Positions 1 through 7,754 of a stretch of 37,685 bases of DNA are shown piece by piece (position 1 is the first letter of the stretch; the number at the start of each line of letters is the position of its first letter). The translations under genes were made by a program, and so were the position numbers. The DNA comes from an uncultured Actinomycetes bacterium (lineage in GTDB: Bacteria > Actinomycetota > Actinomycetes > Mycobacteriales > Nakamurellaceae). The stretch lies in assembly GCA_937926105.1 (NCBI GenBank), contig CALANS010000165.1, positions 1-37,685 on the forward strand. Direction: 5' to 3'. Below the pieces are notes generated by a model, which worked only from the letters and a program-made list of their open reading frames with translations, searched no databases and was not told the origin of the DNA.

Positions 1-2682
1 TTCGGCGCGGATCGATCCGTCGCGGCGCACGGCGGTAACGGTGAAGACGGTGCCGTTCTTCACGAAGCCTTGGGCGAGCCTGCCGCGCTCGTCGATCTGG
101 GCGCGCGGTGCCGTGCCATCGGGCAGGCGTCGGTCGACTCTGCGGGTGATGATGCGGTCGCCGATGCCGGCGACGGTGTTGTCGTGCAGTGGCACGCCTT
201 CGGCTCTGACCCGTCCGGCTTCGATCAGGTCGGCTCGGACGGTGAGGTTCAGTGCCTGGACGGTTTCGTTGTCGGCGGCGACCAGCAGACTGGCAAGCCC
301 TTGGTCGGTGTCTCGTTTCCAGGCTTGGTGGGCGGCGTGGATCATGGCGTCGGCATCTCCGTCGGTAAATCGGCCGTGTGCGGCGTAGGTGTCGAGCGCT
401 TTCGGGTCGCCGTGGCGAAGCCGCAGCGACGCGTCCGCCTCCCAGGTGCGGACGGTGCCGTCGGGGTTGGTGAAGCGGCGGATGCCGGTGAGTTGCGGGG
501 TGTCGGTTCGCTGTTCGGCCAGGAGCTGAAATGTGCCGCCGGCGCCGATCGCCGGGAGCTGGGCTTGGTCGCCGACGAGTAGTAGCTTCGCGTCGGACGC
601 ACGAGCCTGGGCGGCGAGGGCATTGAGTGTGGGCAGGTCGGCCATGCCGGCCTCGTCGACGACGAGTAGCTGCCCGGCGTGTAGCGCCCACCGGTCGTAG
701 CGGGCCCGCGCGCGGGCGATCGCGGCGTCCATCCCGCCGGTGGGTGGCCCATCGGCGGCCGCCTGGCCGCGACGGCGCTCAAGGTCTGCGAGGCGCTGTG
801 CTCGGCCGGGTTGGAAGCGTTGTTGGGCGAGCCATTGGGCGGTGTTCTCGGCGGCGATGTTGATTTCGGTTCCGAGTACCTCGGCTGCGACCGCCGATGT
901 TGCCAGCCCTAGTACGGAACCGGTCCCGTGTGCACGTTCCCAGGCCGCGCGCAGCCCGGCCATGGCGGTCGTCTTACCTGTGCCGGCCGGGCCGATCAGA
1001 ACATCACACACCCGGCCGGATGCGCAGATATTGCGCACCGCATCAGCCTGGTCGGGTGCAAGCCGGTGATCGCGCCCCGGTAGGGAAGCGGCGATGACGT
1101 CGTCAACGATATAGGCGGAAACCGTTGGTGCGGTGGTAGTTTCGGTCGCTTCCAGGAGGGCTTCTTCAGCGGCCAGCACCTCCAGTGAGGTGAATACTTC
1201 GGGTGCGTTATAGATCGATCTGCCCGTCGTCGCGTCAATCTCCGCGCCGACGGCGGGTGCGCTTGCAGCGTTGAGCAGGACGCTGCGCAGGATTGCGGCG
1301 GCCACGACCCGGCGCCGAACGTCAAGCAGATCGGTTTCGGTGTCGAACTGCAGCCCGGCGCATCCGATGGCTCGGCAGGTCGCGGCAACCAGATTCCACC
1401 GGGACCAGGTGGCGCGCTTCGCCTCGACCTGATCCAGCGCGGCAGCGGCGAGGATTTCGATCGCTTGCTCATCAACGCTGGTCGATGTCGCCAGCCGAGT
1501 CCGGGCAGCGGTGGCAGGCTCGGCGTCGGTCGAGCGGGTGGCGTCCGGCGTGCTTGCGGTGATGGCGCGGGCCCAGGCGCGAGCGTCGCTGCCCAGGATC
1601 AGATTGGCGCGCCGGGTCCACTGATCGGTGTATTCGGCGAGCGTCGAGACGTGTTTCGGCTGCCGGGTATCCAAGGTGGCCTGCTGCCGGATCCGCACCG
1701 CCTCCGGGCCGGTCGGCTGCCGGTGATGCTTTTCGACGAAGGCGTCGATCGCGGCATCCTTGGCGGCGGTGATCGCGGCGGTGCGCTGCGAGAACTCGGC
1801 GATCAGACTGTCCGGGATTCCGGCGAGTTCCCGGCGCGGGTTCCGGGCCCGTCCGCGCAACCTCGTCTCCCAGGCGACACCCAGTGTGCGCGTGAGGTTG
1901 TCGGCGAGCAACAGATCGTAGGTATCCGAGTGCGCGACCGACGCGGCATAGAGCGACTTCGAATCCAACGTGCGCCACTGGCCGTCCGCGACGGCTTGGA
2001 CGCGGTTGACGATCGTCACGTGCGTGTGCAATTGGGGATCCCCGGCGCGTGAGTCGTGATGGTCGAACCCGGCGGCGATCAGACCGCGCACCGGCACGCG
2101 GGCGGCGCCGCCGTGCCCGATGCGAGTGCGCGCAACATCCCGTTCGATCAGCCGGATCGTCGACGCGACCGCCCGATGGTGTGCCTCGACGATCTTCCGC
2201 TGCATATCGGCGTCGGCCAGCGCCCACAGCACCGACACGGACTTCGGCACCGAGAACGTCAAGTCGAACCCTGCCACCGCGCCACGGGTATCCCGCGCCT
2301 TCTCGGCCGCGGTGATCGCGGCGACCTTCGCGTCGCGCACGACCGGCGGCAGGTCTGTCGGCAGTTGGGCGACTTTCGCGGTGATCCGATCAGCTGGCGG
2401 CGGTGTGTGCGGGTATTCGCGGCCCAGTGGGGCGCCGGTGATGGGGTCGTGGCCGGCGCCGAACAGCCGGGCCATCTGTTCCTCGGACACTGCCGACCCC
2501 ACGGCAAGGCCGGCACCGTTATTCACGCCTGCCAGGCCCGCTCCGAGCCACACTCCGGCCGGGTAGCCGGCGTTCACGTAGTAGCGCGTCATCGCCGTCG
2601 AGCGGTCCGGTGCGTCTCCGCGTGCCGTGTGCCGCATCAGGTACTCGAACCCTGCCCCGGCGCTCATGCGCGACATCGACAT
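1..2682 (-). CDS. traA: MobF-family conjugative relaxase/helicase (TraA type), C-terminus beyond the window
   Basis: The protein would nick the element at its origin of transfer, bind the 5' end covalently and unwind the strand for transfer. 894 codons are visible and the frame is open to base 1, so the C-terminal helicase part is missing. Candidate catalytic tyrosines are Y34/Y35 (TRYYVNAGYPAGVW). The three-histidine metal motif is H208, H219 and H221 (GFDHHDSRAGDPQLHTH), with the spacing known from TrwC. A RecD/TraA-like helicase follows, with Walker A at 564-571 (GPAGTGKT) and Walker B at 672-677 (LLVVDE). The ATG at 2682 is chosen because GAGGTG lies just upstream; further Met codons at residues 3 and 6 are alternatives. 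A copy of the 22-bp backbone element sits 16 bp upstream. The fold is seen directly in the motifs; the origin of transfer is not identified. Confidence 0.95.
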   Translation of the reverse strand, partial: MSMSRMSAGAGFEYLMRHTARGDAPDRSTAMTRYYVNAGYPAGVWLGAGLAGVNNGAGLAVGSAVSEEQMARLFGAGHDPITGAPLGREYPHTPPPADRITAKVAQLPTDLPPVVRDAKVAAITAAEKARDTRGAVAGFDLTFSVPKSVSVLWALADADMQRKIVEAHHRAVASTIRLIERDVARTRIGHGGAARVPVRGLIAAGFDHHDSRAGDPQLHTHVTIVNRVQAVADGQWRTLDSKSLYAASVAHSDTYDLLLADNLTRTLGVAWETRLRGRARNPRRELAGIPDSLIAEFSQRTAAITAAKDAAIDAFVEKHHRQPTGPEAVRIRQQATLDTRQPKHVSTLAEYTDQWTRRANLILGSDARAWARAITASTPDATRSTDAEPATAARTRLATSTSVDEQAIEILAAAALDQVEAKRATWSRWNLVAATCRAIGCAGLQFDTETDLLDVRRRVVAAAILRSVLLNAASAPAVGAEIDATTGRSIYNAPEVFTSLEVLAAEEALLEATETTTAPTVSAYIVDDVIAASLPGRDHRLAPDQADAVRNICASGRVCDVLIGPAGTGKTTAMAGLRAAWERAHGTGSVLGLATSAVAAEVLGTEINIAAENTAQWLAQQRFQPGRAQRLADLERRRGQAAADGPPTGGMDAAIARARARYDRWALHAGQLLVVDEAGMADLPTLNALAAQARASDAKLLLVGDQAQLPAIGAGGTFQLLAEQRTDTPQLTGIRRFTNPDGTVRTWEADASLRLRHGDPKALDTYAAHGRFTDGDADAMIHAAHQAWKRDTDQGLASLLVAADNETVQALNLTVRADLIEAGRVRAEGVPLHDNTVAGIGDRIITRRVDRRLPDGTAPRAQIDERGRLAQGFVKNGTVFTVTAVRRDGSIRAE

Positions 2683-2698
2683 CACCACACCTCAATAA

Positions 2699-2720
2699 GG
2701 TGCGCGCCCCGCGCGGTAGT
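2699..2720 (-). promoter_or_regulatory. Backbone 22-bp element, copy 1 (upstream of relaxase)
   Basis: On the minus strand this reads ACTACCGCGC, then GGGG, then CGCGCACC. It ends 16 bp before the relaxase start codon. The 18 outer bases are identical to those of copies at 8385-8406, 17937-17958 and 36685-36706; only the central four bases differ. It lies in the divergent gap between relaxase and the toxin-antitoxin pair, oriented towards the relaxase. Function is inferred: operator or promoter element of the transfer regulon, or part of a conserved leader. Confidence 0.8.
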
Positions 2721-2799
2721 CGCAGATTGTCGGTAGGCGCTGGTTGCGCCTTCGTCCCGCTACCATGGCGGATAGAAGGGCGCATCGCTCGGAAGCGGG

Positions 2800-3003
2800 G
2801 TGGTTGACGTGACAGCATCAGCTGATCTCGGAGCGGACGATTTCGACCGTCATATACCGATCGAAGAGCTCATGGAGAGGCAGGGCATTGGCCCGATCGC
2901 GTCAGTTGCTGATCTTGCCGACGACAACGCATTCGAATCGGACGAAGAACTCGAGGAGTTCCTCGCTGACCTCTACGCGTCGAGGCGAGCCAGCGTCGGG
3001 TGA
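2800..3003 (+). CDS. Antitoxin of a VapBC-type pair
   Basis: This is a 67-residue acidic protein, rich in Asp and Glu in its C-terminal half (DEELEEFLADLYASRRA), placed directly before a PIN-domain toxin gene. Size, charge and position fit an antitoxin whose C-terminal helix blocks the toxin active site. I do not recognise a specific DNA-binding fold in the N-terminus. The GTG at 2800 is preceded by GGAAG at suitable distance; a second GTG at 2809 is possible. Its stop overlaps the toxin start (GTGA), as is usual for co-translated pairs. The pair lies divergent to the relaxase and would stabilise the element in the host; that role is inferred. Confidence 0.75.
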   Translation: MVDVTASADLGADDFDRHIPIEELMERQGIGPIASVADLADDNAFESDEELEEFLADLYASRRASVG

Positions 3004-3398
3004 GCGTCATTGTCGTCGACACCGACGTTGCCTCCCGAATCCTCAAGCGCCGTCTGCCGGCCGAGTTGGAATCGGAGCTGGATGGGCACACGCTCGCGAT
3101 GAGTTTCGTGACGGTCGGCGAACTCACGAAGTGGACACTCGTGCGGAAGTGGGGTCCGAGTCGGCTGAGCACGCTGACCACGTTCATGCTCCGAGTTGGT
3201 GTCCTTCCTTACGATCTGGCTGTCGCGCGTAAGTGGGGCGCGCTGCTAGCCGCGGCGCAGTTGCGGGGGCGGCCTCGACCTCAAAATGACACCTGGATCG
3301 CCGCCTGCTGCCTCGTTGACGACCTGCCGTTAGCGACGCTCAACCGCAAGGACTTCGAAGACTTCGCCACCTATGACGGGTTGCGCCTGATCGGCTGA
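3000..3398 (+). CDS. vapC: PIN-domain ribonuclease toxin, VapC family
   Basis: A 132-residue protein of typical VapC length. The N-terminus has the PIN acidic pair region (VIVVDTDVASRIL, D7 and D9). A conserved Glu follows in the VGELTKW segment, and the C-terminal acidic cluster is in the segment QNDTWIAACCLVDDLPLATLN. Such proteins are Mg-dependent endoribonucleases that cut tRNA or rRNA when free of antitoxin. The start is GTG at 3000, overlapping the antitoxin stop by four bases. The target RNA cannot be predicted from sequence. Confidence 0.88.
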   Translation: MSVIVVDTDVASRILKRRLPAELESELDGHTLAMSFVTVGELTKWTLVRKWGPSRLSTLTTFMLRVGVLPYDLAVARKWGALLAAAQLRGRPRPQNDTWIAACCLVDDLPLATLNRKDFEDFATYDGLRLIG

Positions 3399-3849
3399 CA
3401 CGCCGTCGGGCACTGTGCATGACGTCAGGTGCAGCACGACGCCAATCATCGCTGATTACAAGTATGGCGATGGTGGCGTCGGGGACTGGCCAGGGGTAAT
3501 ATACTGGTTACTGGTGCACTGGCGGTGCCAATCGTGTGTGACTGATTTTGGGGCGCCCGGCGGAGGGCGCATCCCCGGCTTGCCAGGGCCGGCGCGCCGG
3601 CCGAACGTGCGGGGACCCACGTGAGGTGCACGGTGGCCGTGGGCCTGCCTCCGGCGGTTGCACTGCAGTGCTGCGAAGATGCCGAGCGTAGCCGTCGAGG
3701 ATGCGGCAGTTGTCGACTCTTTCCCCCTCCGATTGCCTTAGATCCTCGCGAGACCCGGGGGCGGGCCGCTACACCCTCACCACCGCCGGCCGAAGTCTGG
3801 GGAAGGCTCCCACCCATGGATCACTGTGTGTCGGCCTCGTGCGATCGCG
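3399..3849. other. 450-bp non-coding block rich in palindromes
   Basis: No convincing gene lies between the toxin and the glycosylase, whose 3' ends converge here. Visible structure: five ACTGG units within 3484-3521 around a TATACT (3500-3505); a perfect 16-bp palindrome GGCCGGCGCGCCGGCC at 3587-3602; a CCCACG...CGTGGG stem around 3617-3643; and a perfect 12-bp palindrome GCACTGCAGTGC at 3660-3671. One GGATGCG unit occurs near 3699. The density of stems suggests a structured RNA, a bidirectional terminator or a protein-binding site. No known family was recognised, and there is no T-run typical of an intrinsic terminator. Confidence 0.4.
3587..3602. repeat. Perfect 16-bp palindrome
   Basis: GGCCGGCGCGCCGGCC reads identically on both strands and lies in non-coding DNA. 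Flanking bases do not extend the symmetry. It could form a strong GC hairpin or bind a dimeric protein; short GC-only palindromes are also common by chance in DNA of this composition. Confidence 0.6.
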
Positions 3850-4374
3850 TTACGGTGCGCTGGTGAGCTGCTGCAGTTCGCACCACCACTCGAGCTTCGT
3901 CTTGCCGTCGATGACGGGCTTGGCGTTGGCGGAGCTGCTACTGGGAAGCACGAAGGCGTTACTGCCGCCGATGGTCCAGCGTTGTCGCCCGTAGGAGGGT
4001 ACCGCGACGTCGTAGCGTTTGGCTGCCTGCTTCCCGACTCCCATTCCGTTGAACGCTATCCACCGGGGCGAGTGGTTCGCGACATGGGCGAGGACTTCAC
4101 CCGTGTTCGAGAAGTCGAGGCCGTCGTCGTTGCTTTGGGCCACGTGCTTGACGAGATCGGAGATGCCGATGCCGTAGCCGAGCACCTCGGCGTCCTGGTC
4201 GGGTCGGAGCCGGTGTGGGGTGAACCCAGCGTCGTTGAGCAGCTTCCAGAACGCGTTTCGCGGGTTGGAGTAGTAGTGGCCGTTGCGAGCCGATAGCACA
4301 GACACCGCCGAGCCGACGAACACGACGTCGAGGTTGTCGGTGAGCAGATCCGGCAGCGTCTGCGATTGCATCAT
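3850..4374 (-). CDS. Mug/TDG-like mismatch-specific DNA glycosylase
   Basis: This 174-residue protein fits the small uracil/thymine-DNA glycosylases that remove mismatched or damaged bases. The N-terminal strand and loop (VVFVGSAVS, residues 17-25) sits where family members carry motif 1. It is followed by the conserved substrate-pocket segment NGHYYSNPRNAFWKLL (31-46). Motif 2 appears as VLPSSSSAN near residues 141-149. The classical family-2 motif GINPG with its catalytic Asn is not present; GSAVS occupies that position, so activity or specificity may differ. Start: the ATG at 4374 has no Shine-Dalgarno sequence but a TAGCGT box six bases upstream, suggesting leaderless translation. The second ATG is the next codon. 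It is followed upstream by repeat cluster A and the AbiE operon. Confidence 0.75.
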   Translation of the reverse strand: MMQSQTLPDLLTDNLDVVFVGSAVSVLSARNGHYYSNPRNAFWKLLNDAGFTPHRLRPDQDAEVLGYGIGISDLVKHVAQSNDDGLDFSNTGEVLAHVANHSPRWIAFNGMGVGKQAAKRYDVAVPSYGRQRWTIGGSNAFVLPSSSSANAKPVIDGKTKLEWWCELQQLTSAP

Positions 4375-4377
4375 CGG

Positions 4378-4392
4378 CCCACGCTACGTGGG
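4378..4392 (-). promoter_or_regulatory. Leaderless promoter with overlapping 15-bp palindrome (glycosylase gene)
   Basis: On the minus strand TAGCGT (4386-4381) is followed by six bases and then ATG. That is the TANNNT spacing typical of actinobacterial leaderless transcripts. The box lies inside the inverted repeat CCCACG-CTA-CGTGGG, so a dimeric repressor could cover the -10 region. No clear -35 was found. Confidence 0.5.
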
Positions 4393-4444
4393 GCTCGTTA
4401 CAGGTACCAATCCGGATATGCTCGCGATACATTTGACCGCCGAA

Positions 4445-4572
4445 CGCATCCCGAGCGCATCCTGCTTCGATTTGACGGGATGCGCAGGTCACAGCCCTAC
4501 AGGTCGCCGTGATGCGCACCGGCAGCCTCAGGATGCGTCCTGCTTCTTGGCTCAGGATGCGTCTGGGATGCG
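4445..4572. repeat. GGATGCG repeat cluster A
   Basis: About seven copies of the octamer NGGATGCG or its complement fall within 128 bp. Two are in the complementary orientation first (CGCATCCC 4445-4452, CGCATCCT 4456-4463). Direct copies follow at 4477-4484, 4509-4516 (GTGATGCG), 4530-4537, 4554-4561 and 4565-4572. The layout and intervening words (GATGCGCAGGTCAC, CTCAGGATGCGTCTGGGA) match cluster B at 6718-6846, so the two are diverged direct repeats of one element. Cluster A fills the gap between the AbiEii stop and the glycosylase promoter. Its role is unknown: iteron-like binding site, mobile remnant or recombination site. Confidence 0.75.
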
Positions 4573-4587
4573 TTGCGCGGGGCCTGC

Positions 4588-5514
4588 TCACGGCGTGGCT
4601 GTGTCTGCCCAGCCGGAAGTCTGGTGCAGCCAGGTGCGGCCTCGGCTGGCGCCGGACAGTGCGGGGTCGATCAGCCTCGCGGCGAGTTCGGACGCGTCGG
4701 CTATAGAGCGGTACCGGGTGCATGCCGGTACGCGGGCGGCCAGCCTTGAGTAGCCGCGGCCCCAGTCGACAGGAACCGTGAACCGGTCTGGATGGGGCAG
4801 GCGGCGCCGTCGAATCTCGCTGGCCAGCGCGACAGATAGTGCGTCACCGTCGATGTCGTGCGTGGCGGCGAACGCAACAAGATCTACGAGATCCTTTTCC
4901 CGCGTCGACGGGCGGCCGACGTAATCGGCGAGCGTTGCGCAGACCTTGTCGGCGATCTGGTCGACCACGGGATACAGCCGAAACGGGTAGCTAGTGAGCC
5001 GTGGCAGGCGTAGTGCCGAGGCTGGTTCGGTGCTGGTCACTTCTGTGGTGAGCCCGGCGCCGGACGCGAGATCGACGTTCAGTGTGCCGCGCGCGTTGGC
5101 CCCAATGAACACGGCGAAGGACACCCGGTAGCCGTCCGTGTACGGCTGTGCGTCACCACCGATCGATTGCTGGTGGCCGACATATTCGAATCGGAAATGG
5201 TCGTGGAGGTCGATGGCGGCAAGCCGCCTGAGATCGGCCAATGCCGTGTCCAACGGATATCCCGAGCGGAACAAGTCGACGTCGCGGGTGGCGCGGGCTG
5301 TCGGTATTCGGGCCAATATCCCGGTGCCGCCCTTGAGTACCCATTCGGATTCGGCGCCGTCGGAAAATACGCGGCTGAGGAACCGGCGGAACGATTCGAG
5401 TCGGATGCGCTCGGCGATGGACAGCGCGGGCTCCTTGGCGGCAGCGGATTGGGCCGCGGCCTTGATCGCGGCCTCCACGCCGGCGGCTGTCGGGTAGCCC
5501 TCGGCGCTGGTCAT
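4588..5514 (-). CDS. abiEii: AbiEii-type nucleotidyltransferase toxin
   Basis: 308 residues. The nucleotidyltransferase core is visible as VLKGGTGILARI followed by the metal-binding motif RDVDLF. A long alpha/beta domain and the conserved YPVVDQIADKVCATL segment follow, as in AbiEii/AbiGii proteins. These act as toxins of type IV systems and as phage-abortive-infection effectors, some by adding nucleotides to tRNA. The ATG at 5514 overlaps the AbiEi stop (ATGA). It is preferred over an upstream ATG in the same frame at 5700, which would overlap AbiEi by nearly 190 bp. The gene ends next to repeat cluster A. Distance between the GG motif and DVD fits the family. Confidence 0.85.
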   Translation of the reverse strand: MTSAEGYPTAAGVEAAIKAAAQSAAAKEPALSIAERIRLESFRRFLSRVFSDGAESEWVLKGGTGILARIPTARATRDVDLFRSGYPLDTALADLRRLAAIDLHDHFRFEYVGHQQSIGGDAQPYTDGYRVSFAVFIGANARGTLNVDLASGAGLTTEVTSTEPASALRLPRLTSYPFRLYPVVDQIADKVCATLADYVGRPSTREKDLVDLVAFAATHDIDGDALSVALASEIRRRRLPHPDRFTVPVDWGRGYSRLAARVPACTRYRSIADASELAARLIDPALSGASRGRTWLHQTSGWADTATP

Positions 5515-6575
5515 CCGCGACTCCGGGTACGGCCGGCATACACTGGCGTGGCGTGCTGTACGGGGTGGTTGGTGTCGGTGTGGACCGCGTCGCCGATTGC
5601 GGTGGTGAGGGTCTTGAGGACATCCGGTGCGAGCAGCTGCTCGGATATCTGCTGTGAGAGCAGTTCCGTGATCCGGTCGACTCCGGATGCCCGAACCCAA
5701 GCATCGACGGCGTCGCGTCCAACAGCATCGGCCGCGTCGACGAGCGGCTGCACGGCAGCAGTTGCCGTTTGCGATGCCTGCTCCGAAATCGCGCGCATGA
5801 CGCTCTGCACAGCTGGCAGGCGGGCGAGATAGTCGAAGCTCGCTGAGTCCAGGCGGCCGAGGACACCTGCCGCGACAAGCGGCCCGACCTCCGCGTCGGC
5901 GGCGATCCGTCCGGCGACGGCCGCGGCATCGATGCCGGCCACCGACTTCAGGCGTGCCAGCAGTGCCGAGCCGTCACCGGAAGCAAGCCCGTATCGCGCA
6001 GCGAACGGGCCGAGCAGTCGGGTGAACGCCTCCTCGTCGAGTAGGCCATGTCGGGACGCGTCACGCAGTGCGTCGGCGGCCAGGCTGAGATCGCCGATAT
6101 CGTCGATGAGGTCGGCGATCGTGCGCTCGGTCGTCATCACCGGGAGCCCGGCGACAATCGTGACGTCCGCGGGGTCAAGTGTGCGCTGGCGGAAGCGGAC
6201 TTCTGGGCGGCGACTCTGCCGGCGCCTGGGGCTGACGAAATCGTGACGATCCGCTCGGAGGTCACCGACGCGATGGAGTGATGCCGCGGATGCGCCGGCG
6301 ATGACGATGCCGTCCGGCCCGTCGCCAAGACGTACCTCGGCGAACCGTGTGGGTTCCGCGGAAAGCCATGCTGCTCGCAGGTCATCCAGCGGCGTCTCAG
6401 GCACGCCGGCGTCCAGGTAGATGCCGTGGCTCAGCCGGCGCAGATGCCCCGCATCGGCGAGCCGCGCGAGGTGAAGTCGCGAAACACCGACCTGCGCGGC
6501 CTGCGCCGTGGTGACCATGCCCCACTGGCCGGCCGTCACCCCAGCCAGTTTCCGTAGTGCCTCCATCGCCTTCAT
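5511..6575 (-). CDS. abiEi: AbiEi-type antitoxin and autorepressor
   Basis: 354 residues. The N-terminal winged helix (about residues 14-60, with VTTAQAAQVGVSRLHLARL and LRRLSHGIYLDAG) matches AbiEi antitoxins, which bind inverted repeats in their own promoter. A C-terminal antitoxin region follows, ending in a longer alpha-helical segment than the shortest family members have. It is the first gene of the operon, translationally coupled to AbiEii through ATGA. Start: the ATG at 6575 is favoured by a leaderless-type TACTAT box six bases upstream; a second ATG lies three codons in. An inverted repeat overlapping that box is a good candidate for autoregulation. Confidence 0.85.
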   Translation of the reverse strand: MKAMEALRKLAGVTAGQWGMVTTAQAAQVGVSRLHLARLADAGHLRRLSHGIYLDAGVPETPLDDLRAAWLSAEPTRFAEVRLGDGPDGIVIAGASAASLHRVGDLRADRHDFVSPRRRQSRRPEVRFRQRTLDPADVTIVAGLPVMTTERTIADLIDDIGDLSLAADALRDASRHGLLDEEAFTRLLGPFAARYGLASGDGSALLARLKSVAGIDAAAVAGRIAADAEVGPLVAAGVLGRLDSASFDYLARLPAVQSVMRAISEQASQTATAAVQPLVDAADAVGRDAVDAWVRASGVDRITELLSQQISEQLLAPDVLKTLTTAIGDAVHTDTNHPVQHATPVYAGRTRSRG

Positions 6576-6579
6576 ACTG

Positions 6580-6599
6580 CAATAGTATCAGGCCTATTG
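6580..6599 (-). promoter_or_regulatory. AbiEi promoter and candidate autoregulatory operator
   Basis: The inverted repeat CAATAG (6580-6585), 8-bp spacer, CTATTG (6594-6599) lies directly before the abiEi ATG. On the minus strand a TACTAT box (6587-6582) inside the proximal arm is followed by six bases and then ATG. Binding of AbiEi to the repeat would block this box. The short AT-rich patch stands out against its surroundings. Confidence 0.55.
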
Positions 6600-6717
6600 T
6601 TACAATCGTAGATCTTAGTCTTTGCTCTTGTTTGAATCTTGGCACCAGTGATCCTCACGCTCGGCGCGCAGCAATCTTCGCGCCGGATACAAAGACGGCG
6701 GAAATTCCTTCGCGGAG

Positions 6718-6846
6718 CGCATCCTGAACGCATCCTGGCGCCGATGCAACAGGATGCGCAGGTCACGGCCCTGTACAACGTCAGGATGCGCGCGGCGCTT
6801 CTCAGGATGCGCTCCGCATCCTGAGCCAGGATGCGCTCAGGATGCG
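6718..6846. repeat. GGATGCG repeat cluster B
   Basis: Eight exact copies of AGGATGCG or its complement fall within 129 bp: complementary at 6718-6725, 6729-6736 and 6815-6822; direct at 6751-6758, 6783-6790, 6804-6811, 6828-6835 and 6839-6846. Spacing is irregular. It parallels cluster A in order and in shared words, and the two clusters bracket the AbiE operon. The remaining bases of the 6576-6890 gap hold the AbiEi promoter and nothing else recognised. Confidence 0.8.
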
Positions 6847-6890
6847 TCTGGGAAGCGTTCAGGAAACGGTCGCTGGCGACGCTGCCCGGC

Positions 6891-7754
6891 ATGGACACGC
6901 AATGGCAGAAGCGGCCGCCCGCCACAGGGTCGGCGCACAGGTGTGATTGGGAAGCTGCGCTCGCATCCGGTGATCCGGCGCAGCAGTGGGCGGCGTCATG
7001 TTCGATCGCCGCGGTCGTCACCGCCCGGGACAGGTGGACGGATTCGACGGTATTTCACGAAGCAGCGGTTGGCGCGTTCGAAGCGGCCACGGCAAGTCGC
7101 GTCACCGACAGGGTCGTCGCCGGTATTGGCGGCGCGCGCCGAGCGGTCTATTGGGAACGGCAAGCAAGGGTTCGGTTGGTGCCACCCGTCTCGTACCGTG
7201 AGCACCGCTGGGAGTCGGACCTGCGCGTCGAGCGTCATCCCATCGCGCTCCTGCCCGCCCTCGAGGAGACGTTTTCCGGCGCAGAGCGCCGCGCTGCCCC
7301 CGGATCTCGTCTTGCCCCGCGCATCGGAACGCTGCTGCGATCCGCAGGTTGGCGTTGGCGAGCAAGACCGGCGCTCGTCGCCTCCGACGCAATCGATGAC
7401 GTGTGCATTTTCGGCCGCGACCGAGCCGGCGCCAGCCTGGCCGCCCGCTACCCGATGCTGCCGGCCGTGGTGGTCAGCGGCATAGTGCTCCTTCTCGCCG
7501 GGTCGCGGCAACGTGACGGACTCGGTTGGCCGGGGATCGTGTGGCTCGAGTCGCACGATGGTTGGGCGTCCGCGATCGCAGACACCGGAACCCAGTCGGT
7601 AGTCGCGTCCCTCGTGCAGGGCAAGCGCGCCCGGCCCGTCAACGCGATCGCGGTGACAGATCCCGTCATAGCAGCGTGCCCTTCCCAGCGAAGAGATGAG
7701 CGTGCCCGAGCCCACGCCCGTGAGAGCGCCACGACGTTGGCGGTGGCGTCATGA
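6891..7754 (+). CDS. Unknown protein, 287 residues
   Basis: I do not recognise the family. The protein is rich in Ala, Arg and Trp. It has one hydrophobic stretch near residues 190-205 (MLPAVVVSGIVLLLAG), possibly a buried strand or a single membrane segment, and no signal peptide. Its stop overlaps the ATG of the DnaB-N-like gene (ATGA), so the two are co-translated. The ATG at 6891 is chosen because upstream in-frame codons run into repeat cluster B; an ATG at 6831 lies inside the repeats. No strong ribosome-binding site is visible, so the start is uncertain. Confidence 0.6.
   Translation: MDTQWQKRPPATGSAHRCDWEAALASGDPAQQWAASCSIAAVVTARDRWTDSTVFHEAAVGAFEAATASRVTDRVVAGIGGARRAVYWERQARVRLVPPVSYREHRWESDLRVERHPIALLPALEETFSGAERRAAPGSRLAPRIGTLLRSAGWRWRARPALVASDAIDDVCIFGRDRAGASLAARYPMLPAVVVSGIVLLLAGSRQRDGLGWPGIVWLESHDGWASAIADTGTQSVVASLVQGKRARPVNAIAVTDPVIAACPSQRRDERARAHARESATTLAVAS

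Noticed and set aside
2056..2736. 226-codon plus-strand frame over the relaxase start
   Set aside because: Antisense to the relaxase catalytic motifs, which are unmistakable on the minus strand.
4445..6846. GGATGCG clusters as a CRISPR array or replication origin
   Set aside because: Units are too short and irregularly spaced, in both orientations, without spacers; no replication initiator gene or AT-rich region of the right size is nearby.
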